From positions 126,501-190,500 of the forward strand of contig OZ014413.1 of the NCBI GenBank assembly GCA_963965975.1: DNA of 64,000 nucleotides, in the 5' to 3' direction. The notes under the pieces are model-generated. The model was not told the DNA's origin and made no database searches. It saw only the letters and a program-made list of their open reading frames with translations. The first letter of the stretch is position 1; every line of letters starts with the position of its first letter. This stretch comes from Xestospongia bergquistia (lineage: Eukaryota > Porifera > Demospongiae > Haplosclerida > Petrosiidae). Positions 1-10,861 of the stretch are shown here, in pieces. The position numbers and the translations under genes are program-made.

Positions 1-50
1 ATACAGTATTATAGTGAAGTAATCAAATTATAATAACAATATTAATTAAT

Positions 51-290
51 AGGAGTTTAAGTCTATAAAACAAGGAGATAAAAACAGACGTCAGTCACAT
101 TCTTGTTTACTGACAACAGATGAATTGAAACAGAAAGTAACTATTATGTATTATTAGAAACAATAAACATTAAATATATTATTTAAAGGTTGATGATGTA
201 CGTCGGGTTTATTCTCAAAAACTCGATAAAAAATCTGCAGAAATATCTCGTCTCAAAACAGTCAGTCCTCATTGTATTATTGCAACATAA
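51..290 (+). CDS. C-terminal exons of a coiled-coil protein (copy 1, 5' part outside window)
   Basis: Two exons can be read. One starts after the acceptor near 56 and begins EFKSIKQGDKNRRQ. The last exon, near 187-290, begins VDDVRRVYSQKLDKKS and ends SPHCIIAT before TAA at 288-290. Both are charged and helical. They are identical to the last exons of the coiled-coil gene at 10,926-13,824. Because copy 1 is the left copy of a tandem duplication, the complete version of this gene probably lies mostly to the left of the window. The family is not recognised. Confidence 0.6.
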
Positions 291-469
291 TTGACATTAT
301 TATAGGAGCTCCAGTCCAGTCACCTTCATAATTCAGCAATGACATCAAAAATTAAACTAGTACCGACAAAATTATCAAGCTAAAATTATAGTTATAATAA
401 TAATTATTTTTTAGCGAATCAGTATTAATAATTTAATTCCAATTTAAAAATTCTCTTAGCCTTAAAGAC

Positions 470-606
470 AGCACAATTGAAACCAACAATTGATGAACTT
501 ATCAATGGACTTGATGAAGTTACTAATTGGTTTCATTTGGGGGTATATTTACATATTCCTTGCCACAAACTAACTGAAATTGAGTCAAAAAATAAAGGGT
601 TTAGTT
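470..606 (+). pseudogene. Death-domain-like fragment (copy 1)
   Basis: After an acceptor-like 'aaagacag' an open stretch reads LKPTIDELINGLDEV..NWFHLGVYLHIP..KLTEIESKN. The W-x-x-L-G, L-x-I and L-x-x-I-E spacing is that of the first helices of a death domain, an adaptor fold of apoptosis and innate immunity. The second half of the domain is missing: the frame runs into AT-rich sequence and then the GC-rich element at 634. No start, other exons or partner domains were found, so this looks like an orphan exon or gene fragment. The match is by pattern only and a profile search should test it. Confidence 0.45.
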
Positions 607-633
607 TATTAATATTTATATTAAAAAAAACAT

Positions 634-979
634 GTTGTGTTGCCCAAACGATTCCTACTCGCTCACCCACTCAGGCTTCCACTTAGGCTCCAGGATTCCC
701 TGCTATTGCTAGCTGGGACCGCCACCTGGCTTGGTAACCCTCGTCTTCGCGAGGTAATCCTGGCTGGAGCGTCGCCCTAACTTAAAACCAGCCGTACGGG
801 ATTCCAGCTCTTAGGGAATATCGCATTCAGGAACCGGGAACCACAAATACACCAGCCTCTTCTCGTTTAAAGGGAGACTACCAGCCCTATCCTAGTCGGC
901 CTTTCGGATACTCCGTAGAGTATGCTGGTAACCATCTCAGAGGTCTGATGCATTGCAGAACGCTGGCCCACAACACAAC
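634..979. mobile_element. GC-rich 346-bp element with short inverted ends (copy 1)
   Basis: A sharply GC-richer block sits in AT-rich surroundings, bounded by GTTGTGTTG (634-642) and its reverse complement CAACACAAC (971-979). It has no long ORF. It also contains a small hairpin (CCTCGtcttCGAGG). This suggests a non-autonomous mobile element, a MITE or structured SINE. I could not identify target-site duplications. The same element is at 14,161-14,506, as expected if insertion came before the segmental duplication. Confidence 0.45.
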
Positions 980-1878
980 CTATCCAAGGTGGTTTTCATT
1001 TCCTTTTATATGTACTGCAGATTTTGTCATCATGCTCTTGTGGGGCGCCCTGTTTGTCGCCTATGAATATCATTAACGCTAGCTTGTGATTAGCAGCGTC
1101 AGTGAGCTAACGACACCTATGAACATGACTACTATAGCATCGATGAGACTGCTAAAGAAATTAATACTACTAAAATACGGTAACTTTTAAGAGCCAAGAA
1201 TAAAACTAGCCCTACTTAAGCAAACTAGAACAACACTACTAATTATAATAATTTTTATCATATTTTAATTTTATAGGAGCTTAAAAATATAAAAATCATT
1301 ACCTAAACACTCTTCTTCATTATCTAAATTTATAACAGCTCCTTTAGTTCCTCAAGTGCTCTAGCTTTGGATAACTTTCTTAAGCCAATGGCTTTCGACT
1401 TACCTTGTTGTAGCTATAATTAGCTAATTATATAGGGTCAACCTAACTGTCTATATAACAGTTAATACAAAAATGGAAATTCATGATTTTATGTCTCAAT
1501 TTTATAAGAAGTGGTGGCATAAGTTTAAGCTTTTAAAAAAGTCCAATGTAAAATGTAGTACATCAAGAGAAGCCAGGTAAATTTAAGTTATAAGCACAAA
1601 GTTAAAAATACCAGTCAAACAAGTTTTCGATATAATAATTATATAATATATATTATCAGTCACAAAGGCTTAACAAACTACCAAATATCAGGACATTGTC
1701 CCTTCACAAGATCAGTGTACATTAATTGAGAAATTAATATTACTGAAGATCTTACACCTACTGAAGAGAGATAAAATGAAGCCTCACCTCTTTCTTTATC
1801 TCCAATTCCAGAAGGGAGTTGACCCCTGTCCCTTGTAGCCGTTAACATCTTTTATTAAAGTACCACTGGACTATCTGT
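980..1878. other. Gene-poor AT-rich stretch, copy 1
   Basis: No convincing gene is present. An ATG at 1,473 opens a short frame (MEIHDFMSQFYKKWWHK...) that may be the remnant first exon of the adjacent nocturnin-like sequence. About 330 bp (1,545-1,878) is absent from copy 2, where the flanks join directly near 15,068. The missing block has no clear terminal repeats, so insertion here and deletion there are both possible. The equivalent stretch in copy 2 is 14,507-15,068. Confidence 0.5.
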
Positions 1879-2485
1879 CATGGAGTTATCGTAAACCATT
1901 AATATTGGAGCAATTACAATGCTGATCTCATATGCTCACAAGGTGTTGATCACTATCATGACTTCTTGCAGCCTTTTTTTCAAAGAGATGGATATCATAG
2001 TATTTTGTTGCAAGGCTACACTCAAAATGTCTTAAATCTGTACCTAACAATGGTTCAGATGGTATTGCATTACTTTATAACACTAAATGCTTGAAATTAG
2101 TCAAGAAGAAAGAAATTATTTTACCTACAAATGATCCTGCTCTATCTAATTCTAACCAGGTTGCTATTTTAGCCAGCTTCCAAACTTCCAGTAATAAGAT
2201 ATGTGTAGTAGTAACTGGATTAAAAGAAGGACACTTTTTAGTTCAGACAAGATTACTTCAAGGTGACTATATCTTAGATCAAATACGAGAGTTTGCAGGA
2301 GACTTACCTTTAATATGTTGTGGTAACTTCAATGCTGGTCCCAAAGAACTAGTCTATGGTCACTTCTCATCATCAAAACCTCCTATCTCTAGTGCATACA
2401 ACATATAGCATTCTGATCCAAACTTTACTGTATCGAAATCCATTACATCTGGCAATGTTAAATTGCCAGCAGATTATATATGGTA
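1879..2485 (+). pseudogene. NOCT: Nocturnin-like EEP-domain sequence, decayed (copy 1)
   Basis: Conceptual fragments match nocturnin (a 2'-phosphatase/deadenylase-like member of the exonuclease-endonuclease-phosphatase fold) in order: LICLQSVDHYHDF, then NGSDGIALLYNTKWLKLVKKKE, then a long open stretch at 2,091-2,408 (NSNQVAILASF..., LICCGNFNAGPKELVYGHF), ending near ADYIWYS. Family members have LCLQEVDHY and GDFNAEP; here the catalytic Glu and Asp are replaced by Ser and Asn. An 8-bp deletion near 1,917 and a frame break before NGSDG also disrupt it. No intact reading frame spans it, so it is a pseudogene or degraded paralogue. Confidence 0.75.
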
Positions 2486-2665
2486 TTCATCTTGATTAAC
2501 AGGAGTTGCCTTCAAGTGCTCATTAGTTTCTTGATTGACAGGAGTTTCCTTCAACTGCTCATTAGTTTCTTGATTAGCAGGAATTTCCTCTAACTGCTCA
2601 TTAGTTTCTTGATTAACAGGAGTTTCCTCATTTGATTCAGTACTTTCATCTGTTGGTTCATTCAT
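2474..2665 (-). CDS. Possible short acidic protein segment with 13-residue repeats (copy 1)
   Basis: On the minus strand an open frame encodes about 3.5 repeats of the pattern ETPVNQETNEQLK, preceded by NEPTDESTESNE and ending DEYHI. The DNA is a 39-bp minisatellite (about 2,484-2,635). The frame reads further upstream as LPKIPDPEDIIYE before a likely acceptor or stop. The family is not recognised. It overlaps the end of the nocturnin-like relic on the other strand. It could be the last exon of a minus-strand gene or simply a minisatellite that stays open. Confidence 0.3.
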   Translation of the reverse strand: MNEPTDESTESNEETPVNQETNEQLEEIPANQETNEQLKETPVNQETNEHLKATPVNQDEYHI

Positions 2666-2751
2666 TTCATATATAATATCTTCAGGATCAGGAATCTTGG
2701 GTAGAAATTTCTCTCCTCTTTAAAAAAATATAGTTCATTCGTGAACGGAGT

Positions 2752-2823
2752 TAGTATACGGAAACGTTCTAAAATTTGTGTAGAAATAAAATGCGGGTTA
2801 TAGTTAATCAGCTCCGTATACTA
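2752..2823. promoter_or_regulatory. Inverted repeat upstream of THADA start (copy 1)
   Basis: TAGTATACGGA (2,752-2,762) is followed after 50 bp by its exact reverse complement TCCGTATACTA (2,813-2,823), ending 26 bp before the THADA ATG. It is conserved in copy 2 at about 15,961-16,032. The position suggests a core promoter or dyad binding site. No function is shown. Confidence 0.3.
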
Positions 2824-2849
2824 TAAAAACGTGCGTTGTATGCTTATTA

Positions 2850-5800
2850 ATGGCTGCTAGGAAGGGTAAGCATGTTCAACGATTTTCTGGAGAATACTGG
2901 AAGAAATGGAAGGCAGAAATAGAGCAGACATTAGAAGATGGTAGCCATGGTAACCTAATATAGTTCTTACTAACTAATATGATATATTATAGTAGTTCTA
3001 GAACAGGTGGACATAATATTTACAGCATCAGAATTATCACCTCAACTGACTGCCATTAAAAAGGTGTCATTATCTATAAAATATATTTTTAATTTATGTT
3101 GATTTTTAAAAGGTACAAGAAGTACTTTGTAAAGAGATTTGTTCTGATGTTGCCATGGCAACTATTGTTAAGGGGTTTGTAGAGCTTCATTCACAATGTT
3201 TGTCTCGTCATCCAGTGCAAAGAACAATAGCAAGGTAAAATGATAATGTCATAATGATGTCATAATGGGTTTAAAAATTAAAATATATTTTATTTAACTC
3301 TAGTGTCCTTCATGTAATATCACAGAACTATCAATCTGATATTGTCTTATCAGCTATTATCAGTCACCTAACTGATTTAATTAAAGAGGGTGTGGTCAAT
3401 ACAATGGTGGATTATGTCCAGTCACTAATGGAACATTTTCCACCTGGAGAGACAGTTTTACACCTATCAATTCCAATAGGTAACTAATTATCAGGATTAT
3501 CCTCTTAATAGTGTCTGTCATATATATATATAGTACTTTATGAATTTAACAATATTTTAACAAGTCAATTTAAGGAATGTCTTGAGGGGTTAGTTACATG
3601 AGGTAAATCCTGTTAATTATTAGATTATTTAGGTCATTAGAATCACGGGAAATATTATTGTCATCATCAAAAGTTTTATTAAATGTTTTGTTGCATTGTC
3701 AACAATTGCTCGTACAATTGACAAAGTCATGTGACCCTAATGATGTCATAATGACATCATTAGGAATGGATGGAGTATCTATTTCAGAGATACATTGGCC
3801 TGTGGTATGTACTAGTGACAGATCCTGTGAATGGTTAACTGAACAATTGAGAGCTTTGAGATTTTTATCTGAAACACTATTAAAAGAAGGTAAGGCTATC
3901 ATACATGTGATGGAGTGAAAAGCATTATAAAAGACACTGTGTATTGAGGATACCCTTTATATTAAGGACATATGTTCTAGTCCCATACTAATACTTTAGT
4001 GTATTATTATTAATACAACCTCTATAATGAGGACATCTCTATCTGAAAGCAATAGAGATGTTTGTTGCATCAACTCTAATTTAGTGGATATCTATTTCTC
4101 TAAATACTTGTTAATAATTTTTTCCATTCTTTTTGTAGCTGACCAATTTACAAGAGATCTTATCATTTCAATAGCAATGCTATTAGTGGTTACCATAGCA
4201 ATCCTAAATCCTTCAACTCTTGACGTTGTTCTTCCTCCCTTATGTCACCAATGGTTACATAACTCCCACACATCATTACCACTATTATCACAACTCGCAA
4301 TAACTCATGCTTTAATAGCAAAGCTTTCAACAACAGAGTTAACTAACATTAAAGTTGAAGGAACTCAACTATTACTATGGATTTTTAATATAATATGTAA
4401 CCTTGTAGACAAGTGAGTACTATGAACTCAATACATGTATATGTACATGTTATGTCACATGTGCTTGTATAGGTTTACTGAGTCTACTGACTGTTATGCA
4501 GTCTCTCGTACATTATCATTGTGGACAAATGAATTGAGGTATATATAATTGTGTATATTATGGTTTATTAGTAGGAGTCCATGTAGGATGACAGTGGATG
4601 TTGTCAATGATGTAGCTCCTGAAAGAGATCCTATTAAGAAATTATTGGAATATATTTGGTCTCATTGGGATGACCCTATTGATGTAAATATAATTACATA
4701 TTAATTAATAGTATGTTATTTTTAATAATTATTATAGGGAATACGACAACAATGTAAGAATATGTTTGATAACTTGATTGAGTTCTATGTGGAACTTAAA
4801 AAAACAGGTACATATATATAATGGATGTTTTAGTATTACTCTCTCTCTCTCTTTCTTAGGGACTCAATCTACAGATCATCTCTATTCTCTTGCTTCCTCA
4901 CTCTTCTCTCTCCCGTCCCCCACACGTGGGAAATACTCTTTATTATCATCACTAGTACCTCATATAACTATCTCTAAAATAATTTCAGAGTGGCCACACC
5001 TACCAGCAGAACTTATGAACACAATGGGTCATCAAATATTAGCATGTAAAGTGGGTGTGGTTGAGTTATGTAGCTTATATAAATATAATATCTCACATAG
5101 GCTGGAGACTTATGGTGTAAGTTAGTTTATCAACATTATAAAGAAGTGGACAATGAGATCTGGAAACAAGTAAGTATTATTAGTAATGGCTTAATTATAT
5201 TCATTGCTTTCCTAGACATGGGTTGTACCCCTAGTTACTACTCTATTATCAAGTAATTCGTTACCTCGACTTCATATTAAGCAGGTACAGTGTGTAAATG
5301 GTAAATAAATACTGTATTTATTATAATTTGTAGTATTGTTTATCAATTCTGTTCACAACTTCTCCTTGTGCTATGGATATTATCAATGAAACTATCACAT
5401 GTTTATCACATGACCTGTCATGTGACCTGGCGGATATGTTAACAGTTCAGTTGTTATGTATGAGTACTGGGAGTATAGTTACTGGACCAGAAACTAAGTC
5501 TAGTGAGAAGAACTACTTCGATATATTGAACAGGGCTATTTGTCATGGAGATGACCAGGTAAGATGGCAGAGAAAGGGAGGGAGAGATGGAGACTGACAG
5601 ACATGTACATAATATATTTATTATTTTATATTCAGGTTGTTGTGTCTGCCTTACAAATAGTCTGTGATAGTAAACGTACTACAGACTTACCCTCAATCCC
5701 ATACCTACCTGTGGTATTGGAATGTGTCCGACTACATCTGAATTCTCAATCTCCTTGGTTTCGTCAACAGGTACTAGCTCTATTAAAGAAGGTACAACTA

Positions 5801-7950
5801 TACTATAATATTATTGAGTTTGTTTGTAGTTATTTTTAAGAATTAGTGATGGTTGCTATCGTTATCTAAAGGAGAGAGAGAAAAAACATTTAAATATGTC
5901 AGATGATGTACAAGAAATGATTCTACAATACAAGGTTCACTCTACAAACCCCATATACCAATATACTGACTAACCCCATATACCAACATACTGACTAACC
6001 CCATATACCAATATACTGACAAACCCCATATACCAACATACTGACTAACCCCATATACCAATATACTGACAAACCCCATATACCAACATACTAACTAACC
6101 CCATATACCAATATACTGACATATACCATCATACTGATTAGCTTACTTCCTGTAGGATTTCCTTTCCCAGTTAATCCAAACATGCTTCCATTCTCTTGAA
6201 CATCCGCTTGGTACATTTCAGAGAAGATATTTTGCTCTCTCTATCCTACAACTTATGAGTGATATATTTCAGAACACGCTCCAACAATTTGAATTCTTAG
6301 CTGTAGTTCCTAACTATATTGCTCAGGCACTAGTCTATATAATATGGGATACCTTTGATTCCAATAGACAACTAGCATTACAGCTAGTTAAGACTCTTAA
6401 CACAACTAAATTAATGGTAAGTATAATTACATGACAGTCATGTGACTATTTATTCATGTCATGTGATCTCTGTTATAGTATGATGACTCCACTCTTACTT
6501 TACTCATACAACATTGTTATCAACTGATTACTGGTCCTAAGTACACTAGTTGTACTACTGGCTGTCATCTCTTGACTTTACTGATAGATATTGCTCCTCA
6601 GAAACTAATCATGGCATTTTCCAATATCTCTGGGACCCCAATATTGGGTCTGTCCCCTTCGTTATTATTAATTAAATGTCTAATGGCTATCTTATGTAGT
6701 CATATGACAAAATGTAGACAGAATTTAATAGTTGGATCTATTAGCACTCCAATGTATGGCGTCATACAAGCTATTAGAGGAGTGTGGACTAAAGTAGATT
6801 TACAAATGGAGTAAGTCAGTTTAGTGCTGCTAAAAAGTTTTATTTTTTTTCGTAGCTCTGATATCTTGTCAAACCAGTTTGATGAGATACAGTCACTCAT
6901 TATAAACCTGATTGACTTATGTGTGGAAGTAGGAAAGATGGTTTCTCCCATTGTATGTAATAGTAGTCCTGAAGGGTTTTTACCCTCTGCAGATAATGAA
7001 GAGGTGTGGTCATATGCATAGCCAATAAATATACATAATATTACAATACAATAATGTTGATTGGTATATACTATTTAGGGAGAGGGTTATCGCCATGGCA
7101 ACTCACAATCAGTATTGTTATGTTGTTGGCATTGTATGAAGGAAGTTGTTCTATTATTAGCAGCAATTATACAAACCAGCCAAGAGGTGGGGCCAAAAAT
7201 GACATCATTGTTAACTACTAATGAGGTAGATTATATTTATCCATTTTCATTATAGTACATCCATTTGAAACGTCTATTCATCCATTTATATCTAGATGTC
7301 ACTCTACTGTTTTATAATTCATAGATTGAAGTCATTAGTACATTATTAATACAACAATTAACTGAAGCTAGACATCGCGGTGCATTTGAAATATCCTATG
7401 TTGGTTTTAGTAAACTCTGTCATTACCTATGGACCTCTAATAATACAGAGTTACAACTAAAACCGACATTATGGATTAAAGAGCTCCTATTGTCATTACA
7501 ATCATCATCACTAACACAACTTCTCTCTATTACTAGAAGAAGTGCTGGACTACCTTTTTATTGTCAAGTACGAATATACCGCCCACTCAATTATTATTAG
7601 ATCACTTTCTTTGTATAGGCTATTGTTATTACTGAACCGAAGAATAGAAATTATAGTTGTTTAAAGGAGATAATGACTAATCTACTAACTATTGCTACAG
7701 CACATTCAGATCCACCTTCCATAATCAAAGATGATAAAACTAATAATGAGGTATAACCCTATCATCACAGCTAATAATTAATATTAATTAACTCTCTTCT
7801 ATATAGCTAGTACCACAACCATCTTCAGTTCATGCTCTTAATATATTACGAGGATTATTTCGTGAGTCTAAATTAGGAGAGCTTGTCATTCCATATGTAG
7901 CAGTAGCTATTAAAATTGCTATTGAAGGATTTAAAGCACAATTCTGGCCG
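2850..7950 (+). pseudogene. THADA: THADA, N-terminal part only (truncated duplicate)
   Basis: The exons from the ATG at 2,850 to the one ending FKAQFWP at 7,950 correspond to the N-terminal and middle HEAT/ARM region of THADA, the partner of the FTSJ1/Trm7 2'-O-methyltransferase that modifies tRNA position 32. Recognisable family segments include LLEYIWSHWDDPID (about 4,645), the KYSLLSSLVPH stretch (about 4,955), LNSQSPWFRQQVLALLKK (about 5,740) and HALNILRGLFRESKLGELVIPYVA (about 7,835). The splice phases I checked agree, and I saw no stop in these exons. No THADA C-terminal exons follow; after the nested small genes the sequence enters the coiled-coil gene at 10,926. It is therefore a 3'-truncated duplicate, perhaps transcribed but unable to make a complete protein. 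Confidence 0.85.
5945..6130. repeat. 25-bp minisatellite in a THADA intron (copy 1)
   Basis: About seven units of the pattern ACCCCATATACCAATATACTG lie inside the intron between the exon ending MILQYK and the exon beginning DFLSQL. Copy 2 (about 19,154-19,365) has about one more unit, so the repeat has changed length since duplication. Confidence 0.9.
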
Positions 7951-8148
7951 GTTAGTGAGTTATAATTAAATGAGTGGGCAACAAAAATTATTTTAAATGA
8001 CAGACAATTTTTGACTGAGGGACATGAGTTGTTAATAATAGTAAATAAATAAGATGTATGTACATTATGTGTAGATTATATACTATATGAGTTAAGTAAT
8101 GAATATCAATATTAATGTCACACTTTATTAGTACTACAGTGTCTCTGA

Positions 8149-8628
8149 TTAGACTTTAGATTGATTTGTGACAGTAACATATCGTGGTGGAGAGACATCC
8201 CTGAGTGGTGGGGAAACATCCTTAGGTGCTAGAGAGTATGGTGGTGGGGGATCTCTGTGTGGTGGGTACGCCCCTTCATGATGAGGGGCTATTGAGGGTA
8301 GTGTAATAGTAACTTGGGATTTTTCCTGAACCATATCATCACTTCTTGGTGGTTGTTCATCAGGTCTTTCTAGTTGTTCAGTAGATCTTACACATTGTCG
8401 AATGCATATCATGAGGAATCTTATGGTAGCTATAATAGCACCAACTGGAATCATATTGTCCCCCTAAGGAAAATCACTGAGGCTATTTCTACATTTCTAT
8501 AATGCTAATCATTGTTTAACAAAATGGCTCTTATGGAAAAATTATATATCTTGTTATCTTCTACATTGAATATCTTAAGCTAGCTAAAAGTATTAATAAT
8601 AGATTATTCATACTTACCTAACAATAAA
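8149..8628 (-). CDS. Small N-terminally anchored PPxY protein 1 (copy 1)
   Basis: Coding sequence runs from ATG at 8,454 to a stop at 8,149 (101 aa). An acceptor just upstream and a donor at 8,628 indicate a noncoding 5' exon, so no signal-peptide exon is needed. The N-terminus MIPVGAIIATIRFLMICIR is hydrophobic, probably a signal anchor, followed by Cys and a Gln/Asp-rich linker. The tail is Pro-rich with PPPPY near residue 71 and SPPRY near residue 89, both PPxY ligands for WW domains such as those of Nedd4-type ubiquitin ligases. I do not recognise the family. It is related to the other minus-strand genes at 10,183, 24,782 and 25,655. It lies antisense downstream of truncated THADA. Confidence 0.6.
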
Positions 8629-9121
8629 CCAAAGGTTCTTTCTGCCTTTTTTCTTTTTCTAAGTTATTATAATAATAGTAAAACAACTATTAGTCTCATA
8701 CCCAGACACCCACTCAGTTGATACATGAAAGGCCACTTGTTAGGTTGTATAATTCCCTAAGAATAGTATTGACAACATGTGCTGTTTTGATTGCTAATGT
8801 ATTCACTAATTCCTATGGAATTACATAGCTCATGTTTTATCATGATCACAGTATTGGACTAAGTCAGCAAACACCCTTAATCAAGTGGGCGGTATTTAGG
8901 CATGAGAATAAACATAATGTAATAACTTCTTAAATATTTTATGTAAACATGACAACACTTAGTCAAATTTATTTAATACTAATAACAACTACTAAATTGA
9001 ACTACAACATTACAGTGTATGTAATGTTGTGGTCTTATTTTCATGTTACATCAACTCTACTAACAGTTTACTTCCAAATCTCTAACTATATTCATATTGT
9101 CATCATTACTTTGTATATCCT
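8455..9121. other. Intergenic/intronic AT-rich spacer, copy 1
   Basis: This holds the upstream intron and noncoding first exon of small PPxY gene 1 (exon end at 8,628) and AT-rich sequence without a supported gene. The equivalent in copy 2 is 21,693-22,487. Confidence 0.4.
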
Positions 9122-9129
9122 GTCAGTAT

Positions 9130-9773
9130 TAGTGTTGTTTTAGTTAACTATAACTAAAACTATTTTAGTAAGTACTTTTTTGATTTAGTTAACTAACTAT
9201 AACTATAACTAAAATTATTTCAGGTAAGCATACTATAACTAAACTATAACTAAAATTATTTCAGGTAAGCATACTATAACTAAACTATAACTAAAATTAT
9301 TTCAGGTAAGCATACTATAACTAAACTATAACTAAAATTATTTCAGGTAAGCACACCATAACTAAACTATAACTAAAATTTTTGACAATTTTAGTGAACA
9401 TTGAGGTTTTATAGCCACATCTATACCCATGCTTCATTTCACTTACTACACCTATATTCATTTCACTTACCACACCTATAGGTGTGCTAACTGCTACAGG
9501 AAGTGATTAGTGATGCATAATAGGTGTGGTAAGTTCACAAGTTTACATAGTTGTCAATTAGTAACACAGTAACTATAGAAGGAAATGTTCTGCACATGAC
9601 CGAGCACATTGCTAGTTGAGACAGTAGAAGAAAACTTTAACTAAAACTAAAATAGACCTAATTTTAACTATAACTAATTTATGTTTAATTTTAGTAACTT
9701 CACTAATACTAAAACGCCTACCAGTAGGCTAACTTTGCTATAACTATAACTAATATGAAATGAAACAACACTA
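9130..9773. mobile_element. hAT-like MITE, present only in copy 1
   Basis: This 644-bp insertion is flanked by an exact 8-bp direct repeat GTCAGTAT (9,122-9,129 and 9,774-9,781), which occurs once at the empty site in copy 2 (near 22,482-22,489). Its ends are inverted: TAGTGTTGTTT at the left and AAACAACACTA at the right. The inside is rich in TAACTATAACTAAAA-type repeats, including about four tandem units of about 44 bp (9,215-9,365). It encodes nothing. Eight-bp target duplications are typical of hAT transposons. The empty site proves insertion as a unit. Confidence 0.9.
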
Positions 9774-10182
9774 GTCAGTATAGGGAGATACCCATAAAAT
9801 AAGATTAAAAAATTATAAAAATAACATTTTATAGTCTCAATATTCTGTCATATATGATTTACTAAATAGTAATCTTCAGAGCTTGATAGACCAATGAATA
9901 CTATACCTTTAAATTATACTGATGATTATAAGTAGATCTCTTGCTAAACTATTAAGTTCTTTTAATGTGCTTTACTTCTGATTCATACCTGCTTACCTTA
10001 TTAGCATTACATAGCATAGACGTCTTCTAGATACATAGTAATTTTTTTATAGTGATAACTTTGAATTAAAAGTCATTTTTCAGATACATTATGTGTGTAG
10101 ATAATTATAGTGTGTGAATTATATACTACATATATCAGTATTAGTATTAGTCCCATAATTCTTTGGTGTCTCGGATTAGACA

Positions 10183-10636
10183 TTATATAACAGTATATGG
10201 GGGTGGGGGAATATTCATGGATGATGGGGGCGGGGGAATATTCATGGATGATGGGGGCAGGGGAACATTCATGGATGATGGGGGCGGGGGAACATTCATG
10301 GATGATGGGGGCGGGGGAACATTCGTGTATGGCGCCATTTGTTGATAAGGAGCTGTTGGAGGTTGTATGGTTACATGAGGTTCCTCCTGGACCACTATTT
10401 GTTCGTATTCTCTTTGAGCTCTTGCTCTTGCATGTTGTTCTTCACATGATCTGATGCATGCTTTTATGAGAGTTACAATAAGACCAATAGGTATGATAAT
10501 AATCATATTGTCCTCCTGAAGAAAGGGTTAAAATTAATAAGCCATTGAAACTCTTTAGCAGTTAATTACTCTAATGGATTATTTTTAATGTACAACAACT
10601 ACATAGTACAGTCTTACTTCTATAGTTTAACTTACC
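10183..10636 (-). CDS. Small N-terminally anchored PPxY protein 2 (copy 1)
   Basis: ATG at 10,506, stop at 10,183 (107 aa), with an acceptor directly upstream and a donor for a noncoding first exon at 10,636. The N-terminus MIIIIPIGLIVTLIKACIRSCEEQ is a hydrophobic anchor ending in a Cys/Arg stop-transfer-like patch. A charged Arg/Ala segment follows, then four 9-residue repeats of the PPPPSSMNV type, then the terminal PPPPYTVI. The end combines a PPxY motif with a C-terminal Thr-Val-Ile that resembles a class I PDZ ligand. The repeats are a 27-bp minisatellite. It is paralogous to the 8,149, 24,782 and 25,655 genes through the anchor and Cys pattern. The family is unknown. Confidence 0.6.
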
Positions 10637-10829
10637 TAATAATAGACTAAATGTTCTTTCTTCCTTATTATAGACACTGCTTATCTCTCATAATCTTTAC
10701 ACACTACTATAATATACTATGGCTTTAGTTAGTTATTTTAAGAACTCTCTAAAATATAATTTTGCAATTAAGCATCTCCCTACAATAAAACACGCCTCTT
10801 TTTATGAATAACAAGTAATATGTTCACAC

Positions 10830-10861
10830 AGGAATCAGTCTCATTTCAGAGACTGATTCCT
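10830..10861. repeat. Perfect 13-bp-arm hairpin (copy 1)
   Basis: AGGAATCAGTCTC, a 6-base loop ATTTCA, then the exact reverse complement. It sits about 65 bp before the duplication breakpoint at 10,925. It is also present in copy 2 at 23,539-23,570. Related strings (GACTGATACC, CCATTTAGACTG) recur at 24,570-24,655 and 26,280-26,360. Confidence 0.7.

Noticed and set aside
634-979. Ribosomal or tRNA gene in the GC-rich block
   Set aside because: No A/B box pair, cloverleaf or recognisable 5S/18S/28S signature could be found; inverted ends and duplication fit a mobile element better.
5945-6130. CRISPR-like spaced repeats
   Set aside because: Units are contiguous with no unique spacers, lie in a eukaryotic intron, and have no cas genes; it is a minisatellite.
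2850-7950. Copy 1 THADA as a second complete THADA gene
   Set aside because: No C-terminal THADA exons occur between 7,950 and the coiled-coil sequence at 10,926; the only C-terminal exons in the window follow copy 2.
10163-10454. Plus-strand Gly-rich frames (GGGGIFMDD and GAGEYSWMM repeats)
   Set aside because: These are the reverse reading of the 27-bp repeat coding for the proline tail of the minus-strand PPxY gene, which has the better start, acceptor and paralogues.
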